This document shows positions 8,820 through 18,992 of a stretch of DNA of 64,000 bases, one piece after another. The notes beneath the pieces were generated by a model. It did no database searches. It was not told the DNA's origin and was given only the letters and a program-made list of their open reading frames with translations. Location of the stretch: positions 1,116,001 through 1,180,000 of the forward strand of contig LS483371.1 of the NCBI GenBank assembly GCA_900475325.1, given 5' to 3'. The translations under genes and the position numbers were made by a program. Position 1 is the first letter of the stretch. Each line of letters begins with the position of its first letter. Origin of the DNA: Paucimonas lemoignei (GTDB lineage: Bacteria > Pseudomonadota > Gammaproteobacteria > Pseudomonadales > Pseudomonadaceae).

Positions 8820-9905
8820 TTAATGCTGGCGCCGCCACGCCTTGATCGTGCCGAGCAGCACCACGGCGGCCAGTACCGGCAGGACGTAAACCAGCATCAG
8901 CCGTTCGAGCCGCTCCGCCAGGGGCATGCCCGTGGTGAACGACACGATGTGCAGGCCGTAAACCGCGTACAGCGCCAACAGCATCAGGCCTTCGACGCGC
9001 GTGAGTCGGTAGCCTGAATAGAACAGCGGCAGGCACAGCGCAACCACGCCAAGCATCACCGGTAGATCGAACTCCAGAGCGTTGGGCGATACCGAAAGCG
9101 GCACGGGTGCAATCAGGGCGGTGATGCCTAGCACGCCCAGCAGGTTGAACAGCGTACTGCCGATCACATTGCCGACCGCGATGTCCCGTTCGCCGCGCAG
9201 TGCGGCAACCAGCGAGGTGGTCAGGCCCGGCAGCGACGTGCTGACCGCGATCACGGTCAGTCCGATGACCCGTTCGGACAGGCCCAGGTCCACAGCGATC
9301 ACCACCGAGGCGGCCACCAGCAAGTGACTGCCCATCACCACAAAAGCTATCCCGCCGATCAACGCGCCCAGGCGCAGTAGCAGTGGGCCGGTCTGGCGCG
9401 GGCTGACCGGGCTGCTGGACGGGCGATAGGCAAAGCCCTGCGCAGACTGGCGCAGCAGCATGACCAGATAGATCACCAGGCCGGTGAGCAGGATCACGCC
9501 ATCGAACGTCGTCAGCACGCCGTTGGCGGACAGCGCAAACACCAGCACGCTGGCGGCAATCATCAGAGGGATTTCCAGGCGTACCAGTTGGCGCGTCACC
9601 CGCAGGGGGATGATCAGCGCGCACAGGCCCAGCGTGACCAGCACATTGAAGATCGTGCCGCCCACCACACTGCCCACGGCGATGTCGGCGCTTGAGCTGA
9701 ACGCTGCCTGCAGACCAACCGCCATTTGCGGCGCGCTGCTGCCGAGCGCGACGAAGGTCAGGCCGATGAACAGCGGGCGAATCCGTAGCGTGGTCGCCAG
9801 GCTCACGGCGGCGCGTACCGACAGGAGTGCGCCGATCACCAGCAGCACAAGGCCAATGACCCATTGCAGGACGTCGAGGGGGGGCAGGGAGAATAGTTCG
9901 AGAAT
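8820..9905 (-). CDS. CaCA-superfamily cation antiporter (YrbG-like), probable ATT start
   Basis: Inner-membrane cation/proton or cation/sodium exchanger with about ten spans in two inverted halves. The paired alpha repeats are clear: LGSSAPQMAVGLQAAF...DIAVGSVVGGTIFN and VSTSLPGLTTSLVAAL...DIAVGNVIGSTLFN. The family acidic residue in G-x-S-x-P-E is Gln in the first repeat and Gly in the second. The first standard start is GTG 9848, but it would cut off an in-frame hydrophobic leader (LELFSLPPLDVLQWVIGL). The only start-like codon covering it is ATT at 9905-9903, with AAGGA eight bases upstream. From ATT the protein has 361 residues. It follows the RlpA-like gene closely. Confidence 0.75.
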   Translation of the reverse strand: MLELFSLPPLDVLQWVIGLVLLVIGALLSVRAAVSLATTLRIRPLFIGLTFVALGSSAPQMAVGLQAAFSSSADIAVGSVVGGTIFNVLVTLGLCALIIPLRVTRQLVRLEIPLMIAASVLVFALSANGVLTTFDGVILLTGLVIYLVMLLRQSAQGFAYRPSSSPVSPRQTGPLLLRLGALIGGIAFVVMGSHLLVAASVVIAVDLGLSERVIGLTVIAVSTSLPGLTTSLVAALRGERDIAVGNVIGSTLFNLLGVLGITALIAPVPLSVSPNALEFDLPVMLGVVALCLPLFYSGYRLTRVEGLMLLALYAVYGLHIVSFTTGMPLAERLERLMLVYVLPVLAAVVLLGTIKAWRRQH

Positions 9906-9916
9906 TCGGGGCGTCC

Positions 9917-10288
9917 TTAGTCGACCAGACTTTGCACACGCACGGGCGCGGTACCACTGCGTAGCATGCCCAATCGCTCGGCTGCTTCGCGGGAAAGGTC
10001 GATCAGCCGACCGCGGGTATGCGGGCCGCGATCATTGATGCGCACGATAACTGTTTTGTCGTTGTTCAGATTAGTCACCCGCACACGAGTGCCAAAGGGC
10101 AGGCGCCGGTGGGCGGCCGTCAAGCCGTGTTGGTCAAAGCGTTCGCCACTGGCGGTGCGATTGCCGTGGTGTTGGGAGCCGTAGTACGAAGCGTTGCCGG
10201 TTTCATCGTAGCCGCGCGGGTCAATGACCCCGGTGGCACAACCAGCGAGCAGGGAGAGCAGGGCAGAGGCAGCGAGAAGCCGCAGCAT
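9917..10288 (-). CDS. Small RlpA-like lipoprotein (double-psi beta-barrel)
   Basis: 123-residue outer-membrane-type lipoprotein. The signal MLRLLAASALLSLLAGC ends in a lipobox with Cys 17. The rest is a double-psi beta-barrel of the RlpA/septal lytic transglycosylase family: ASYYGSQHHGNRTASGERFD, LPFGTRVRVTNL, VRINDRGPH and RLIDLSREAAERLG. It has no SPOR domain and is much shorter than RlpA proper. The catalytic-type Asp of INDRGP is present. A role in peptidoglycan processing is an inference from the fold. The stop lies eleven bases before the ATT start proposed for the antiporter, suggesting co-transcription. Confidence 0.85.
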   Translation of the reverse strand: MLRLLAASALLSLLAGCATGVIDPRGYDETGNASYYGSQHHGNRTASGERFDQHGLTAAHRRLPFGTRVRVTNLNNDKTVIVRINDRGPHTRGRLIDLSREAAERLGMLRSGTAPVRVQSLVD

Positions 10289-10323
10289 GGAGTGCGATCC
10301 TGAAGAAGTTGAGAGAAGACACC

Positions 10324-10395
10324 TGTGGGAGCGAATTCATTCGCGAATGCGGTGTGTCAGTCACCACGCAATTCGCGAATGAATTCGCTCCCACA
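10324..10395. repeat. REP inverted pair (TGTGGGAGCGAATTC type)
   Basis: Arms TGTGGGAGCGAATTCATTCG... and inverse ...GAATGAATTCGCTCCCACA flank a spacer of about 23 bases. It lies between the stop of gatB and the upstream side of the RlpA-like gene, so it may end or protect the gatCAB transcript. Confidence 0.9.
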
Positions 10396-10414
10396 GGGTC
10401 ATGTACAGCCTGCT

Positions 10415-11860
10415 TTAGCCTTCCAGCTTCTTCTTCAGCAGCTCATTGACCTGCTGCGGGTTGGCTTTGCCTTTGGAGACTTTCATCGCCTGGCCGACGA
10501 AGAAACCGAACATCTTGCCGCGCTTGGCTTCGTCTGCAGCGCGGTATTGCTCGACCTGTTCGGCGTTGCCCGCGAGCATTTCGTCGAGCATCGACTCGAT
10601 GGCGCCGCTGTCGGTGACTTGCTTCAGGCCGCGCTTGTCGATGACTTCATCGGCGCTGCCTTCACCATTGGCCATGGCCTCGAAGACCATTTTGGCGATC
10701 TTGCCGGAAATGGTGTTGTCGGTGATGCGTTGCAGCATGCCGCCCAGTTGCTCAGCGCTGACTGGCGATTCTTCAATCTCCAGGCCTTGCTTGTTCAACA
10801 GGCTGCCCAGCTCGACCATGACCCAGTTGGCGGCCAGCTTGGCGTCACCGCTGATGCTTACCACTTTCTCGAAGTAGTCAGCCTGCTCGCGGCTCGAAGC
10901 CAGCACGCTGGCGTCATAGGCCGACAGACCGAACTGGCTCTGGAAGCGTTCGCGCTTCTGCGGCGGTAATTCCGGCAGGGTGGCGCGGGTTTCTTCGATG
11001 AACGAGTCTTCGATGACCACCGGCAGCAAGTCAGGATCGGGGAAGTAACGGTAGTCGTTGGCTTCCTCTTTACTGCGCATGGCGCGGGTTTCGTCTTTGT
11101 TCGGGTCATACAGGCGGGTCTGCTGGATGACTTTGCCGCCGTCTTCGATCAGGTCGATCTGGCGCTGGATCTCGCTGTTGATCGCCTTTTCGATGAAGCG
11201 GAACGAGTTGACGTTCTTGATCTCGCAGCGGGTGCCGAACTCGACCTGGCCTTTGGGGCGGATCGAAACGTTGCAGTCGCAACGCAGCGAACCTTCGGCC
11301 ATGTTGCCGTCGCAGATGCCGAGGTAGCGGACCAAAGCGTGCATGGCTTTGACGTAAGCCACGGCTTCCTTGGCTGAACGCATGTCCGGCTCGGAAACGA
11401 TTTCCAGCAGCGGTGTGCCCGCACGGTTCAGGTCGATACCGGTCATGCCGCTGAAGTCTTCGTGCAGGCTTTTACCCGCGTCTTCTTCAAGGTGCGCGCG
11501 GGTGATGCCGACGCGTTTGACCGTGCCGTCTTCCAGGGTGATGTCCAGGTGGCCCTTGCCGACAATCGGCAATTCCATCTGGCTGATCTGATAGCCCTTG
11601 GGCAGGTCCGGGTAGAAGTAGTTTTTGCGGGCGAACACGTTGTGCTGGACGATTTCAGCGTCCACCGCCAAGCCAAACTTGACGGCCATGCGCACGGCTT
11701 CTTTGTTTAGCACCGGCAGAACGCCCGGCATGCCCAGGTCAACCAGGCTGGCCTGGGTGTTGGGCTCGGAGCCGAAAGCGACAGAGCTACCGGAGAAAAT
11801 CTTTGATTGGGTCGAAAGCTGGGTGTGAATCTCCAGCCCGATGACGACTTCCCATTGCAT
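10415..11860 (-). CDS. gatB: Asp/Glu-tRNA(Asn/Gln) amidotransferase subunit B GatB
   Basis: Subunit of GatCAB, which amidates misacylated Glu-tRNA(Gln) and Asp-tRNA(Asn). GatB activates the acyl group with ATP and receives ammonia from GatA. The start [21 protein letters not shown], the motif [14 protein letters not shown] and the tRNA-binding C-terminal YqeY-like tail (about residues 330-481) are all present. The length of 481 is standard. It is last in gatC-gatA-gatB, eleven bases after gatA, with AAGGAG before the ATG. Confidence 0.98.
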   Translation of the reverse strand: MQWEVVIGLEIHTQLSTQSKIFSGSSVAFGSEPNTQASLVDLGMPGVLPVLNKEAVRMAVKFGLAVDAEIVQHNVFARKNYFYPDLPKGYQISQMELPIVGKGHLDITLEDGTVKRVGITRAHLEEDAGKSLHEDFSGMTGIDLNRAGTPLLEIVSEPDMRSAKEAVAYVKAMHALVRYLGICDGNMAEGSLRCDCNVSIRPKGQVEFGTRCEIKNVNSFRFIEKAINSEIQRQIDLIEDGGKVIQQTRLYDPNKDETRAMRSKEEANDYRYFPDPDLLPVVIEDSFIEETRATLPELPPQKRERFQSQFGLSAYDASVLASSREQADYFEKVVSISGDAKLAANWVMVELGSLLNKQGLEIEESPVSAEQLGGMLQRITDNTISGKIAKMVFEAMANGEGSADEVIDKRGLKQVTDSGAIESMLDEMLAGNAEQVEQYRAADEAKRGKMFGFFVGQAMKVSKGKANPQQVNELLKKKLEG

Positions 11861-11871
11861 GTGGTTTCTCC

Positions 11872-13323
11872 TTAGAAGCCGCTAGGCGTGCGCAGATGCC
11901 AATCGGTGACTTGCTGATACTGGTGAGCAACGTTCAGCAAGCGGCCTTCCTGGAAGTACGGTGCGAGCAATTGCACGCCCACTGGCAGCCCTTCGACAAA
12001 ACCGGCTGGCATGGACAAGCCCGGCAGGCCCGCGAGGTTGGCGGTGATGGTGTAGAAGTCTTCCAGGTATTCGGCAATCGGGTCGTTGGTCTTGGCGCCG
12101 ATTTTCCAGGCCGGGTTAGGCGTGGTCGGGCCGAGGATCACGTCCACTTCGGCGAAGGCATTCATGAAATCGTTCTTGATCAGGCGACGGATTTTCTGCG
12201 CCTGCAAGTAGTAAGCGTCGTAATAGCCAGCGGACAGCGCGTAGGCACCGACCATGATCCGGCGTTGTACTTCCGGGCCGAAACCTTCGGCGCGGGAACG
12301 TTTGTACAGGTCGGTCAGGTCTTTCGGATCTTCGCAGCGGTAGCCGAAACGCACGCCGTCGAAACGCGACAGGTTCGAGGAGGCTTCAGCTGGAGCGATC
12401 ACGTAATAAGCCGGGATGCCGTGTTGCAGGTTCGGCAGGCTGATTTCCTTGACCACGGCGCCGAGCTTTTCCAGCTCCTTGACGCTTTGCTGAACGAGGT
12501 CAGCGATGCGCGGGTCGAGACCGGCACTGAAATATTCCTTGGGAATACCGATGCGCAGGCCTTGCAGCGATGCGTTCAGGTTGGCGCTGTAATCCGGGAC
12601 CGGCTCGTCGATGCTGGTGGAATCCTGCGGGTCGAAACCGGCCATGCCTTGCAGCAGCAGCGCGCAGTCTTCGGCAGTGCGTGCCATCGGGCCTGCCTGA
12701 TCGAGGCTGGAGGCGTAGGCGATCATGCCCCAGCGCGACACGCGGCCGTAGGTCGGTTTCAGGCCGGTCAGGTTGGTCAGTGCGGCAGGCTGGCGAATCG
12801 AGCCGCCGGTGTCGGTGCCGGTTGCGGCAGGCAGCAGGCGCGCAGCCACGGCAGCAGCGGAGCCACCGGACGAACCACCAGGTACGTGCTCAAGGTTCCA
12901 CGGGTTTTTCACCGCGCCGTAGTGGCTCGACTCGTTGGCCGACCCCATGGCGAATTCGTCCATGTTGGTCTTGCCCAGCGTGACGGTGCCAGCAGCGGCC
13001 AGCTTGGCAACCACGGTGGCGTCGTAAGGCGCTTTGAAGTTGTCGAGCATCTTCGAGGCGCAGCTGGTGCGGATACCCTGGGTGCAGAACAGATCCTTGT
13101 GGGCCAGTGGCGCGCCCAGCAGTGGATTGTTTTCACCGGCAGCGCGACGGGCGTCAGCAGCTTGCGCCTGGGTAATGGCCAGGTCTTCGGTCAGGGTGAT
13201 GAAGCTGTTGAGCTGCGGGTCGAGCTGCGCGATGCGCGTGAGCAGGACACGGGTCAATTCTTCGGAAGAAAACTTTTTATCGGCGAGCCCGCGAGCGATC
13301 TCGGCCAGAGTCATTTGATGCAT
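11872..13323 (-). CDS. gatA: Glutamyl-tRNA(Gln) amidotransferase subunit A GatA
   Basis: Glutaminase subunit of GatCAB that releases ammonia for transamidation. It is an amidase-signature enzyme: catalytic Lys in [13 protein letters not shown], the glycine/serine-rich [16 protein letters not shown], and [12 protein letters not shown] carrying the Ser pair. The start was set at ATG 13323 ([10 protein letters not shown], 483 residues), which has AAGGGA eleven bases upstream. The alternative GTG 13332 is only two bases from that site. It lies 15 bases after gatC. Confidence 0.97.
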   Translation of the reverse strand: MHQMTLAEIARGLADKKFSSEELTRVLLTRIAQLDPQLNSFITLTEDLAITQAQAADARRAAGENNPLLGAPLAHKDLFCTQGIRTSCASKMLDNFKAPYDATVVAKLAAAGTVTLGKTNMDEFAMGSANESSHYGAVKNPWNLEHVPGGSSGGSAAAVAARLLPAATGTDTGGSIRQPAALTNLTGLKPTYGRVSRWGMIAYASSLDQAGPMARTAEDCALLLQGMAGFDPQDSTSIDEPVPDYSANLNASLQGLRIGIPKEYFSAGLDPRIADLVQQSVKELEKLGAVVKEISLPNLQHGIPAYYVIAPAEASSNLSRFDGVRFGYRCEDPKDLTDLYKRSRAEGFGPEVQRRIMVGAYALSAGYYDAYYLQAQKIRRLIKNDFMNAFAEVDVILGPTTPNPAWKIGAKTNDPIAEYLEDFYTITANLAGLPGLSMPAGFVEGLPVGVQLLAPYFQEGRLLNVAHQYQQVTDWHLRTPSGF

Positions 13324-13338
13324 TGAAGGCACATTCCC

Positions 13339-13626
13339 TTAGTCGATGACTTTTGGAACCAGATAAAGCCCGTCTTGGACCGCTGGTGCGATGGCTTGAT
13401 AGGTTTCCCGACGATTTCGCTCGGTCACCACGTCTTCGCGCAGGCGTTGCGACGCCTCCAAGGGGTGGGCGAGGGGTTCGATGCCGGTCGTATCGACCGC
13501 CTGCATCTGGTCAACCAGCCCGAGAATGCTATTAAGTGCTTCGGTAGTACGCGGGATATCGGCGTCATTCAGGCCAAGTCGGGCCAGATGAGCGATCTTT
13601 TCCACGTCGGAGCGATCAAGCGCCAT
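13339..13626 (-). CDS. gatC: Glutamyl-tRNA(Gln) amidotransferase subunit C GatC
   Basis: Small 95-residue clamp subunit that holds GatA to GatB. It starts [19 protein letters not shown] and contains [19 protein letters not shown] and [19 protein letters not shown], the family signatures. It is the first gene of the minus-strand gatCAB operon and diverges from mreB across a 208-base gap that must hold both promoters. Confidence 0.97.
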   Translation of the reverse strand: MALDRSDVEKIAHLARLGLNDADIPRTTEALNSILGLVDQMQAVDTTGIEPLAHPLEASQRLREDVVTERNRRETYQAIAPAVQDGLYLVPKVID

Positions 13627-13761
13627 GGGGTTCTCCAGTGGAATGCATACGGAGGGTATCCGTGTGTTAGATTGAGGAACACTATCGCATTTCTACGGTC
13701 ATAAGGCCGCGAACGTCTAGGGTCATGCTCGGAAAAACCGCTAATTTAACATATTGGCTCC

Positions 13762-13790
13762 TTGCCCAAAATCCCTGTCGTTGTTAGAGT
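13762..13790 (+). promoter_or_regulatory. Candidate sigma-70 promoter of mreB
   Basis: A TTGCCC box (13762-13767) and a TAGAGT box (13785-13790) are spaced by 17 bases and lie 44 bases before the mreB ATG. The match is partial, and no start site is proven. Confidence 0.45.
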
Positions 13791-13822
13791 TTGCCGCACT
13801 TTTTTACCCACGCGTTCCCTAG

Positions 13823-14872
<1,050 letters not shown>

Positions 14873-14905
14873 TTCGCGGCGAGCACCTATCATGCAGCTG
14901 TTCGC

Positions 14906-14933
14906 ACACAGGTAGCGCTTTGGCTACCTGTGT
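14906..14933 (+). other. Strong stem-loop between mreB and mreC
   Basis: An 11-base perfect stem (ACACAGGTAGC / GCTACCTGTGT) closes on the six-base loop GCTTTG. No T run follows, so it is not a textbook intrinsic terminator. It could be an mRNA-stability or processing element that protects the mreB 3' end. Confidence 0.75.
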
Positions 14934-15046
14934 ACGTTAGGCTCACGCCAAAATCTTCCATCTGTCCAGGCCGGTTTGATGTCGCATGAATAACAGTCGC
15001 ATTAATAACAACAGCCGATTGAAATCTTGCCCCGGAGGAGCGGCCT

Positions 15047-16168
15047 ATTAAACCGCTTTTCGCTAAAGGCCCATCGCTGGGCGTGCGCCTGTTGGTGCTG
15101 GTCGTGTTATCGGTAGCGCTGATGGTGGTGGATGCGCGGTTTACCGTGCTCAAGCCTGTGCGTAGCCAGATGTCACTGGTACTGATGCAGTCCTACTGGA
15201 TCGTCGATCTGCCGCAACGTCTGTATCAGGGGGTTGCCAGCCAGTTCGGCAGCCGTACCGAACTGATCGCCGAAAACGAAAAACTCAAGACCGAAGCCTT
15301 GCTCCTGCAAGGGCGCCTGCAAAAGCTTGCCGCCCTGACCGAGCAAAACGTTCGGCTGCGCGAGTTGCTCAACTCGTCTGCGCTGGTCAACGAAAAGGTC
15401 GAAGTCGCCGAATTGATCGGCATGGACCCCAACCCGTTCACCCATCGGATCATCATCAACAAAGGCGAGCGCGACGGCGTTGTCCTGGGTCAGCCGGTGC
15501 TTGATGCCCGTGGCCTGATGGGCCAGGTGGTTGAGCTCATGCCCTACACCTCTCGCGTGTTGCTGCTGACCGATACGACCCACAGCATTCCGGTGCAGGT
15601 CAATCGTAACGGGCTGCGGGCCATTGCCAGTGGTACCGGCAACCCTGAGCGCCTTGAACTGCGTCACGTCGCCGATACGGCTGACATCAAGGAAGGCGAC
15701 CTTTTGGTCAGTTCCGGCCTGGGCCAGCGTTTCCCTGCCGGTTACCCGGTGGCGACGGTCAAAGAAGTCATCCATGACTCCGGCCAACCGTTTGCCATCG
15801 TGCGCGCCGTGCCGACGGCGGCGCTGAATCGCAGCCGCTATCTGTTGCTGGTGTTCTCCGATGGGCGCTCCCCGGAAGAGCGCGCGGCTGAAGCCGCTCA
15901 GGCGCAGGAATCCGAGAAAGCAGCCACGCCTGGCGCAGCGCCAGCGGCCAATGCCGCCGTGCCTGCTGCTGCCCAGGCCGCACCCATCAGTCATGGCGCT
16001 GCGGCGGCTGCCGCTGCTGCCGTACCAGCGGCGCCAGCGACTCATACCCCAGCGACCCCTGCGCCAAAACCGGTGGTCAAGCCCGCAGCGAGCAAGCCGC
16101 CGGTCAAACCTGCGGCGACTCAACCGGCTACTACGCCAGCCGCCCCTCGGGAGAGAATCGATGGTTAG
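15047..16168 (+). CDS. mreC: Rod shape-determining protein MreC, probable ATT start
   Basis: Periplasmic scaffold linking MreB filaments to wall synthases. One membrane helix near the N terminus (RLLVLVVLSVALMVVDARF) is followed by a coiled coil (about residues 75-110) and the beta-barrel domains. An unusual Pro/Ala-rich tail occupies about the last 95 residues. The first standard codon is GTG 15083, but the frame upstream encodes IKPLFAKGPSLG, which fits the cytoplasmic MreC leader. An in-frame TGA at 15020 leaves ATT 15047 as the only start-like codon, with GGAGGAG six bases upstream. From ATT it has 373 residues. The stop overlaps mreD by eight bases. Confidence 0.9.
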   Translation: MKPLFAKGPSLGVRLLVLVVLSVALMVVDARFTVLKPVRSQMSLVLMQSYWIVDLPQRLYQGVASQFGSRTELIAENEKLKTEALLLQGRLQKLAALTEQNVRLRELLNSSALVNEKVEVAELIGMDPNPFTHRIIINKGERDGVVLGQPVLDARGLMGQVVELMPYTSRVLLLTDTTHSIPVQVNRNGLRAIASGTGNPERLELRHVADTADIKEGDLLVSSGLGQRFPAGYPVATVKEVIHDSGQPFAIVRAVPTAALNRSRYLLLVFSDGRSPEERAAEAAQAQESEKAATPGAAPAANAAVPAAAQAAPISHGAAAAAAAAVPAAPATHTPATPAPKPVVKPAASKPPVKPAATQPATTPAAPRERIDG

Positions 16169-16652
16169 TCACGCCTCGGGACGCAATGGGTGGGTCGTCT
16201 GGTTCACCTTTGCAATCGGCTTGTTGTTAAGCGTTTCGCCTCTGCCGCAGTTCATGGAAATCTTTCGTCCGCTCTGGCTGGCGCTGCTGGTCACGTTCTG
16301 GGCGCTGTACCTGCCGCACAAGGTGGGCATGGTGACAGCGTGGCTGCTGGGCCTGATGGAAGATGTGCTGTATGGCACGCTGCTTGGGCAAAACGCATTG
16401 ACGCTTTGCCTGATCACCTTCCTGGTTATGTCTCTGCAACAACGGCTGCGCATGTTCCCCATGTGGCAGCAGTGTCTGATTCTGTTAGTGATTTTCGGCC
16501 TCGCACAACTGGCGCAGCTGTGGCTCAGCGCCTTGACCGGCAACCGTCAGCCGACCCTGGCGCTGGTGCTCCCAGCCCTGGTCAGCGCGCTGTTGTGGCC
16601 ATGGGTCAGTTATGGCCTGCGGGGCTTGAGCAAGCGTTTGAAAATCAACTGA
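16161..16652 (+). CDS. mreD: Rod shape-determining membrane protein MreD
   Basis: 163-residue inner-membrane protein of the elongation complex with about five spans. Recognisable parts are WVVWFTFAIGLLLSVSPLP, a central LPHKVGMVTAWLLGLMEDVLYG and the C-terminal PALVSALLWPWVSYGLR. The start was set at ATG 16161 inside the mreC stop region (ATGGTTAG, eight-base overlap), with GGGAGAG just upstream, giving MVSHASGRNGW. Longer in-frame extensions overlap the mreC tail and were not used. maf follows after about 75 bases. Confidence 0.95.
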   Translation: MVSHASGRNGWVVWFTFAIGLLLSVSPLPQFMEIFRPLWLALLVTFWALYLPHKVGMVTAWLLGLMEDVLYGTLLGQNALTLCLITFLVMSLQQRLRMFPMWQQCLILLVIFGLAQLAQLWLSALTGNRQPTLALVLPALVSALLWPWVSYGLRGLSKRLKIN

Positions 16653-16727
16653 CGCAGCGTGATGGTTGACCTGTGCGAGTTGTATCGCGCAGGTCGGCGT
16701 CACGATCATCGACACGGAGATGTCCTC

Positions 16728-17327
16728 ATGCCCCAGCTCTTTCTGGCCTCCGGTTCGCCGCGCCGCCGGGAACTACTGACTCAGATCGGCGTGCCCTTCA
16801 CGGTGCTCGGCGCCGAGATCGACGAAACTCCCCTCGCTCATGAATCTGCCGCGGCCTACGTTGAACGACTGGCGCGCGGCAAGGCTGCGGCTGGCCTGGC
16901 GACGCTGACCGGCGAGCAGGGTTGTGTGTTGGGCGCGGACACGGCGGTGGTGCTTGAGGGGAAAATCCTTGGCAAGCCGGTCGATGAGGCTGATGCGCTG
17001 GCGATGCTGACGGCCTTGTCAGGTCGGGAGCACGAAGTACTGACTGCCGTCGCCGTTCTGGGCCCGCAAGGTTGTGAAACCCGTGTAGTCAGCAGCCTCG
17101 TTCGGTTCAGGCAGATTTCTCCAGCTGAAATGCGGGCCTACTGGGCCAGCGGCGAACCTCGCGACAAGGCGGGGAGCTATGCTGTTCAAGGCTTGGCGGC
17201 GATCTTTGTCGAGAGTCTGAGCGGCAGTTATTCGGCAGTCGTTGGCCTGCCCTTGTGCGAAACCGCAGAACTGCTCGGCCATTTCGGCATACCCTGTTGG
17301 CAATGCCTGGAAGGTGACAAGCCATGA
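16728..17327 (+). CDS. maf: Maf family nucleotide pyrophosphatase
   Basis: House-cleaning enzyme that hydrolyses dTTP/UTP and modified nucleotides to monophosphates. The 199 residues begin [17 protein letters not shown], the Maf signature with the conserved SGSPRR loop. The catalytic Asp lies in [22 protein letters not shown] 16728 was chosen over the in-frame ATG at 16659 because it gives the family N terminus. The last four bases overlap the rng start (ATGA). Confidence 0.95.
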   Translation: MPQLFLASGSPRRRELLTQIGVPFTVLGAEIDETPLAHESAAAYVERLARGKAAAGLATLTGEQGCVLGADTAVVLEGKILGKPVDEADALAMLTALSGREHEVLTAVAVLGPQGCETRVVSSLVRFRQISPAEMRAYWASGEPRDKAGSYAVQGLAAIFVESLSGSYSAVVGLPLCETAELLGHFGIPCWQCLEGDKP

Positions 17328-18781
17328 GTGAAGAGATTCTGATCAACATCACACCGATGGAATCGCGTGTGGCCGTGGTCGAAAACGGTGTACTGCAAGA
17401 GGTGCATGTCGAACGCACCCAACGTCGGGGCATCGTCGGCAATATCTACAAAGGCAAGGTGGTGAGGGTGTTGCCGGGTATGCAGGCGGCGTTCATCGAC
17501 ATCGGGCTGGACCGCGCCGCGTTCATTCATGCGTCGGAAATCTCCATGCGCGAAGGCCCGGCGGTCGAAAGTATCGCCTCGCTGGTTCATGAAGGTCAGA
17601 GCCTGGTGGTGCAAGTCACCAAGGACCCCATCGGCAGCAAGGGCGCGCGGCTGACGACCCAACTGTCGATCCCTTCGCGGTATCTGGTGTATATGCCCCG
17701 GACCGCGCACGTCGGCATCTCGCTGAAGATCGAAGATGAAGCCGAGCGTGAACGTCTGAAGAAAGTCGTCACTGACTGCGTCGCGCTTGAGGGCATCAAG
17801 GAAGCCGGAGGTTTCATCCTGCGCACTGCCGCCGAAGGTGCGGGTGCCGATGAAATCCTCATGGACATCCGCTACCTGCGCCGCCTCTGGGATCAGATTG
17901 GCGATCAGATCAAGACCGTCAGCCCTCCCAATGTGATCTACGAAGACCTGGGGCTGGCCCTGCGCACCTTGCGTGACCTGGTCAGCCCACGGATCGAAAA
18001 GATCCGTATCGATTCCCGGGAAACCTTCCAGAAAACCACGCAGTTCGTCGCCGAACTGATGCCGGAAATCGCTGACCGCCTTGAGCATTACCCTGGCGAG
18101 CGGCCGATCTTCGACCTGTACGGCGTGGAAGATGAGATCCAGAAGGCGCTGGAGCGCAAGGTGCCGCTCAAGTCCGGTGGCTATCTGGTGATCGATCCCG
18201 CCGAGGCGATGAGCACCATCGACGTCAACACCGGTGCATTTGTTGGCCACCGCAATCTCGAAGAGACGATCTTCAAGACCAACCTGGAAGCCGCCACTGC
18301 CATTGCCCGGCAACTGCGCCTGCGCAACCTGGGTGGCATCATCATTATCGACTTCATAGACATGGAAGACGGTGAGCATCAGCGTCAGGTGTTACGTACC
18401 CTGGAGAAGCAGCTGGAGCGCGATCACGCCAAGACCAACATCATTGGCATCACCGAGCTGGGGTTGGTGCAGATGACCCGCAAGCGCACCCGTGAGAGTC
18501 TTGAGCAGGTGCTGTGCGAGCCGTGTCATGCGTGTCAGGGGCGCGGCAAGCTGAAGACCCCGGAAACGGTCTGTTACGAGATTTTCCGTGAGATTCTGCG
18601 TGAAGCCCGTGCCTATCAGGCGGTGGGCTACCGTGTACTGGCAAACCAGAGGGTGGTGGACCGGCTGCTCGACGAGGAATCCGGCAATGTGGCTGAGCTG
18701 GAAAGCTTTATTGGCCGCACGATTCGCTTTCAGGTAGAAACCATGTATTCCCAGGAACAATACGACGTGGTGCTGCTCTGA
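17324..18781 (+). CDS. rng: Ribonuclease G
   Basis: Endoribonuclease that matures the 5' end of 16S rRNA and decays some mRNAs, related to the RNase E catalytic half. It has an S1 RNA-binding domain (about 35-120, with [20 protein letters not shown]), the DNase I-like catalytic core with DVNTGAFVG and IIIIDFIDM (metal-binding Asps), and the cysteine motif [12 protein letters not shown] used for zinc-linked dimers. The length of 485 is standard for RNase G and it lacks the long RNase E tail. It is translationally coupled to maf by ATGA. Confidence 0.97.
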   Translation: MSEEILINITPMESRVAVVENGVLQEVHVERTQRRGIVGNIYKGKVVRVLPGMQAAFIDIGLDRAAFIHASEISMREGPAVESIASLVHEGQSLVVQVTKDPIGSKGARLTTQLSIPSRYLVYMPRTAHVGISLKIEDEAERERLKKVVTDCVALEGIKEAGGFILRTAAEGAGADEILMDIRYLRRLWDQIGDQIKTVSPPNVIYEDLGLALRTLRDLVSPRIEKIRIDSRETFQKTTQFVAELMPEIADRLEHYPGERPIFDLYGVEDEIQKALERKVPLKSGGYLVIDPAEAMSTIDVNTGAFVGHRNLEETIFKTNLEAATAIARQLRLRNLGGIIIIDFIDMEDGEHQRQVLRTLEKQLERDHAKTNIIGITELGLVQMTRKRTRESLEQVLCEPCHACQGRGKLKTPETVCYEIFREILREARAYQAVGYRVLANQRVVDRLLDEESGNVAELESFIGRTIRFQVETMYSQEQYDVVLL

Positions 18782-18890
18782 CATGATGCCGCGCTGCCCC
18801 GACGCGGCTGCAAAGACACGTATTTGTACATGAACTGATAACGGTGCCCCAGGGCCAGCGGCAGGGAAGCCGTTATAACGAGAACTATGC

Positions 18891-18992
18891 GTGAGCAATG
18901 AGCCAACCCCTGACAGCACCTGGACGATTGAGTCGGGCTCGTTGACGCAAGCCGTTTATCCCGCGCTGCGACTGGCGGAGGCTCTGCCATGA
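18891..18992 (+). CDS. Possible 33-codon leader ORF coupled to yhdP
   Basis: GTG 18891 opens a frame encoding SNEPTPDSTWTIESGSLTQA and ending LRLAEALP. Its TGA overlaps the yhdP ATG as ATGA. The ribosome site is weak (CGAGAA). It occupies much of the 207-base gap after rng. I do not recognise the peptide. It could be a leader for translational coupling or chance. Confidence 0.25.
   Translation: MSNEPTPDSTWTIESGSLTQAVYPALRLAEALP

Noticed and set aside
8683..9957. Long open frame of 424 codons overlapping the antiporter on the same strand
   Set aside because: It is a shadow: it has a biased Arg/Pro/Gly composition and no family motifs, while the other frame encodes clear alpha repeats and membrane spans.
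11896..13326. 476-codon open frame opposite gatA
   Set aside because: It is the antisense of gatA, produced by high GC content; it has no recognisable domain and would conflict with a certain gene.
15861..16652. 263-codon frame ending as mreD
   Set aside because: Its first 100 codons are the Pro/Ala-rich mreC tail read out of frame. The true mreD start is ATG 16161 with a good ribosome site.
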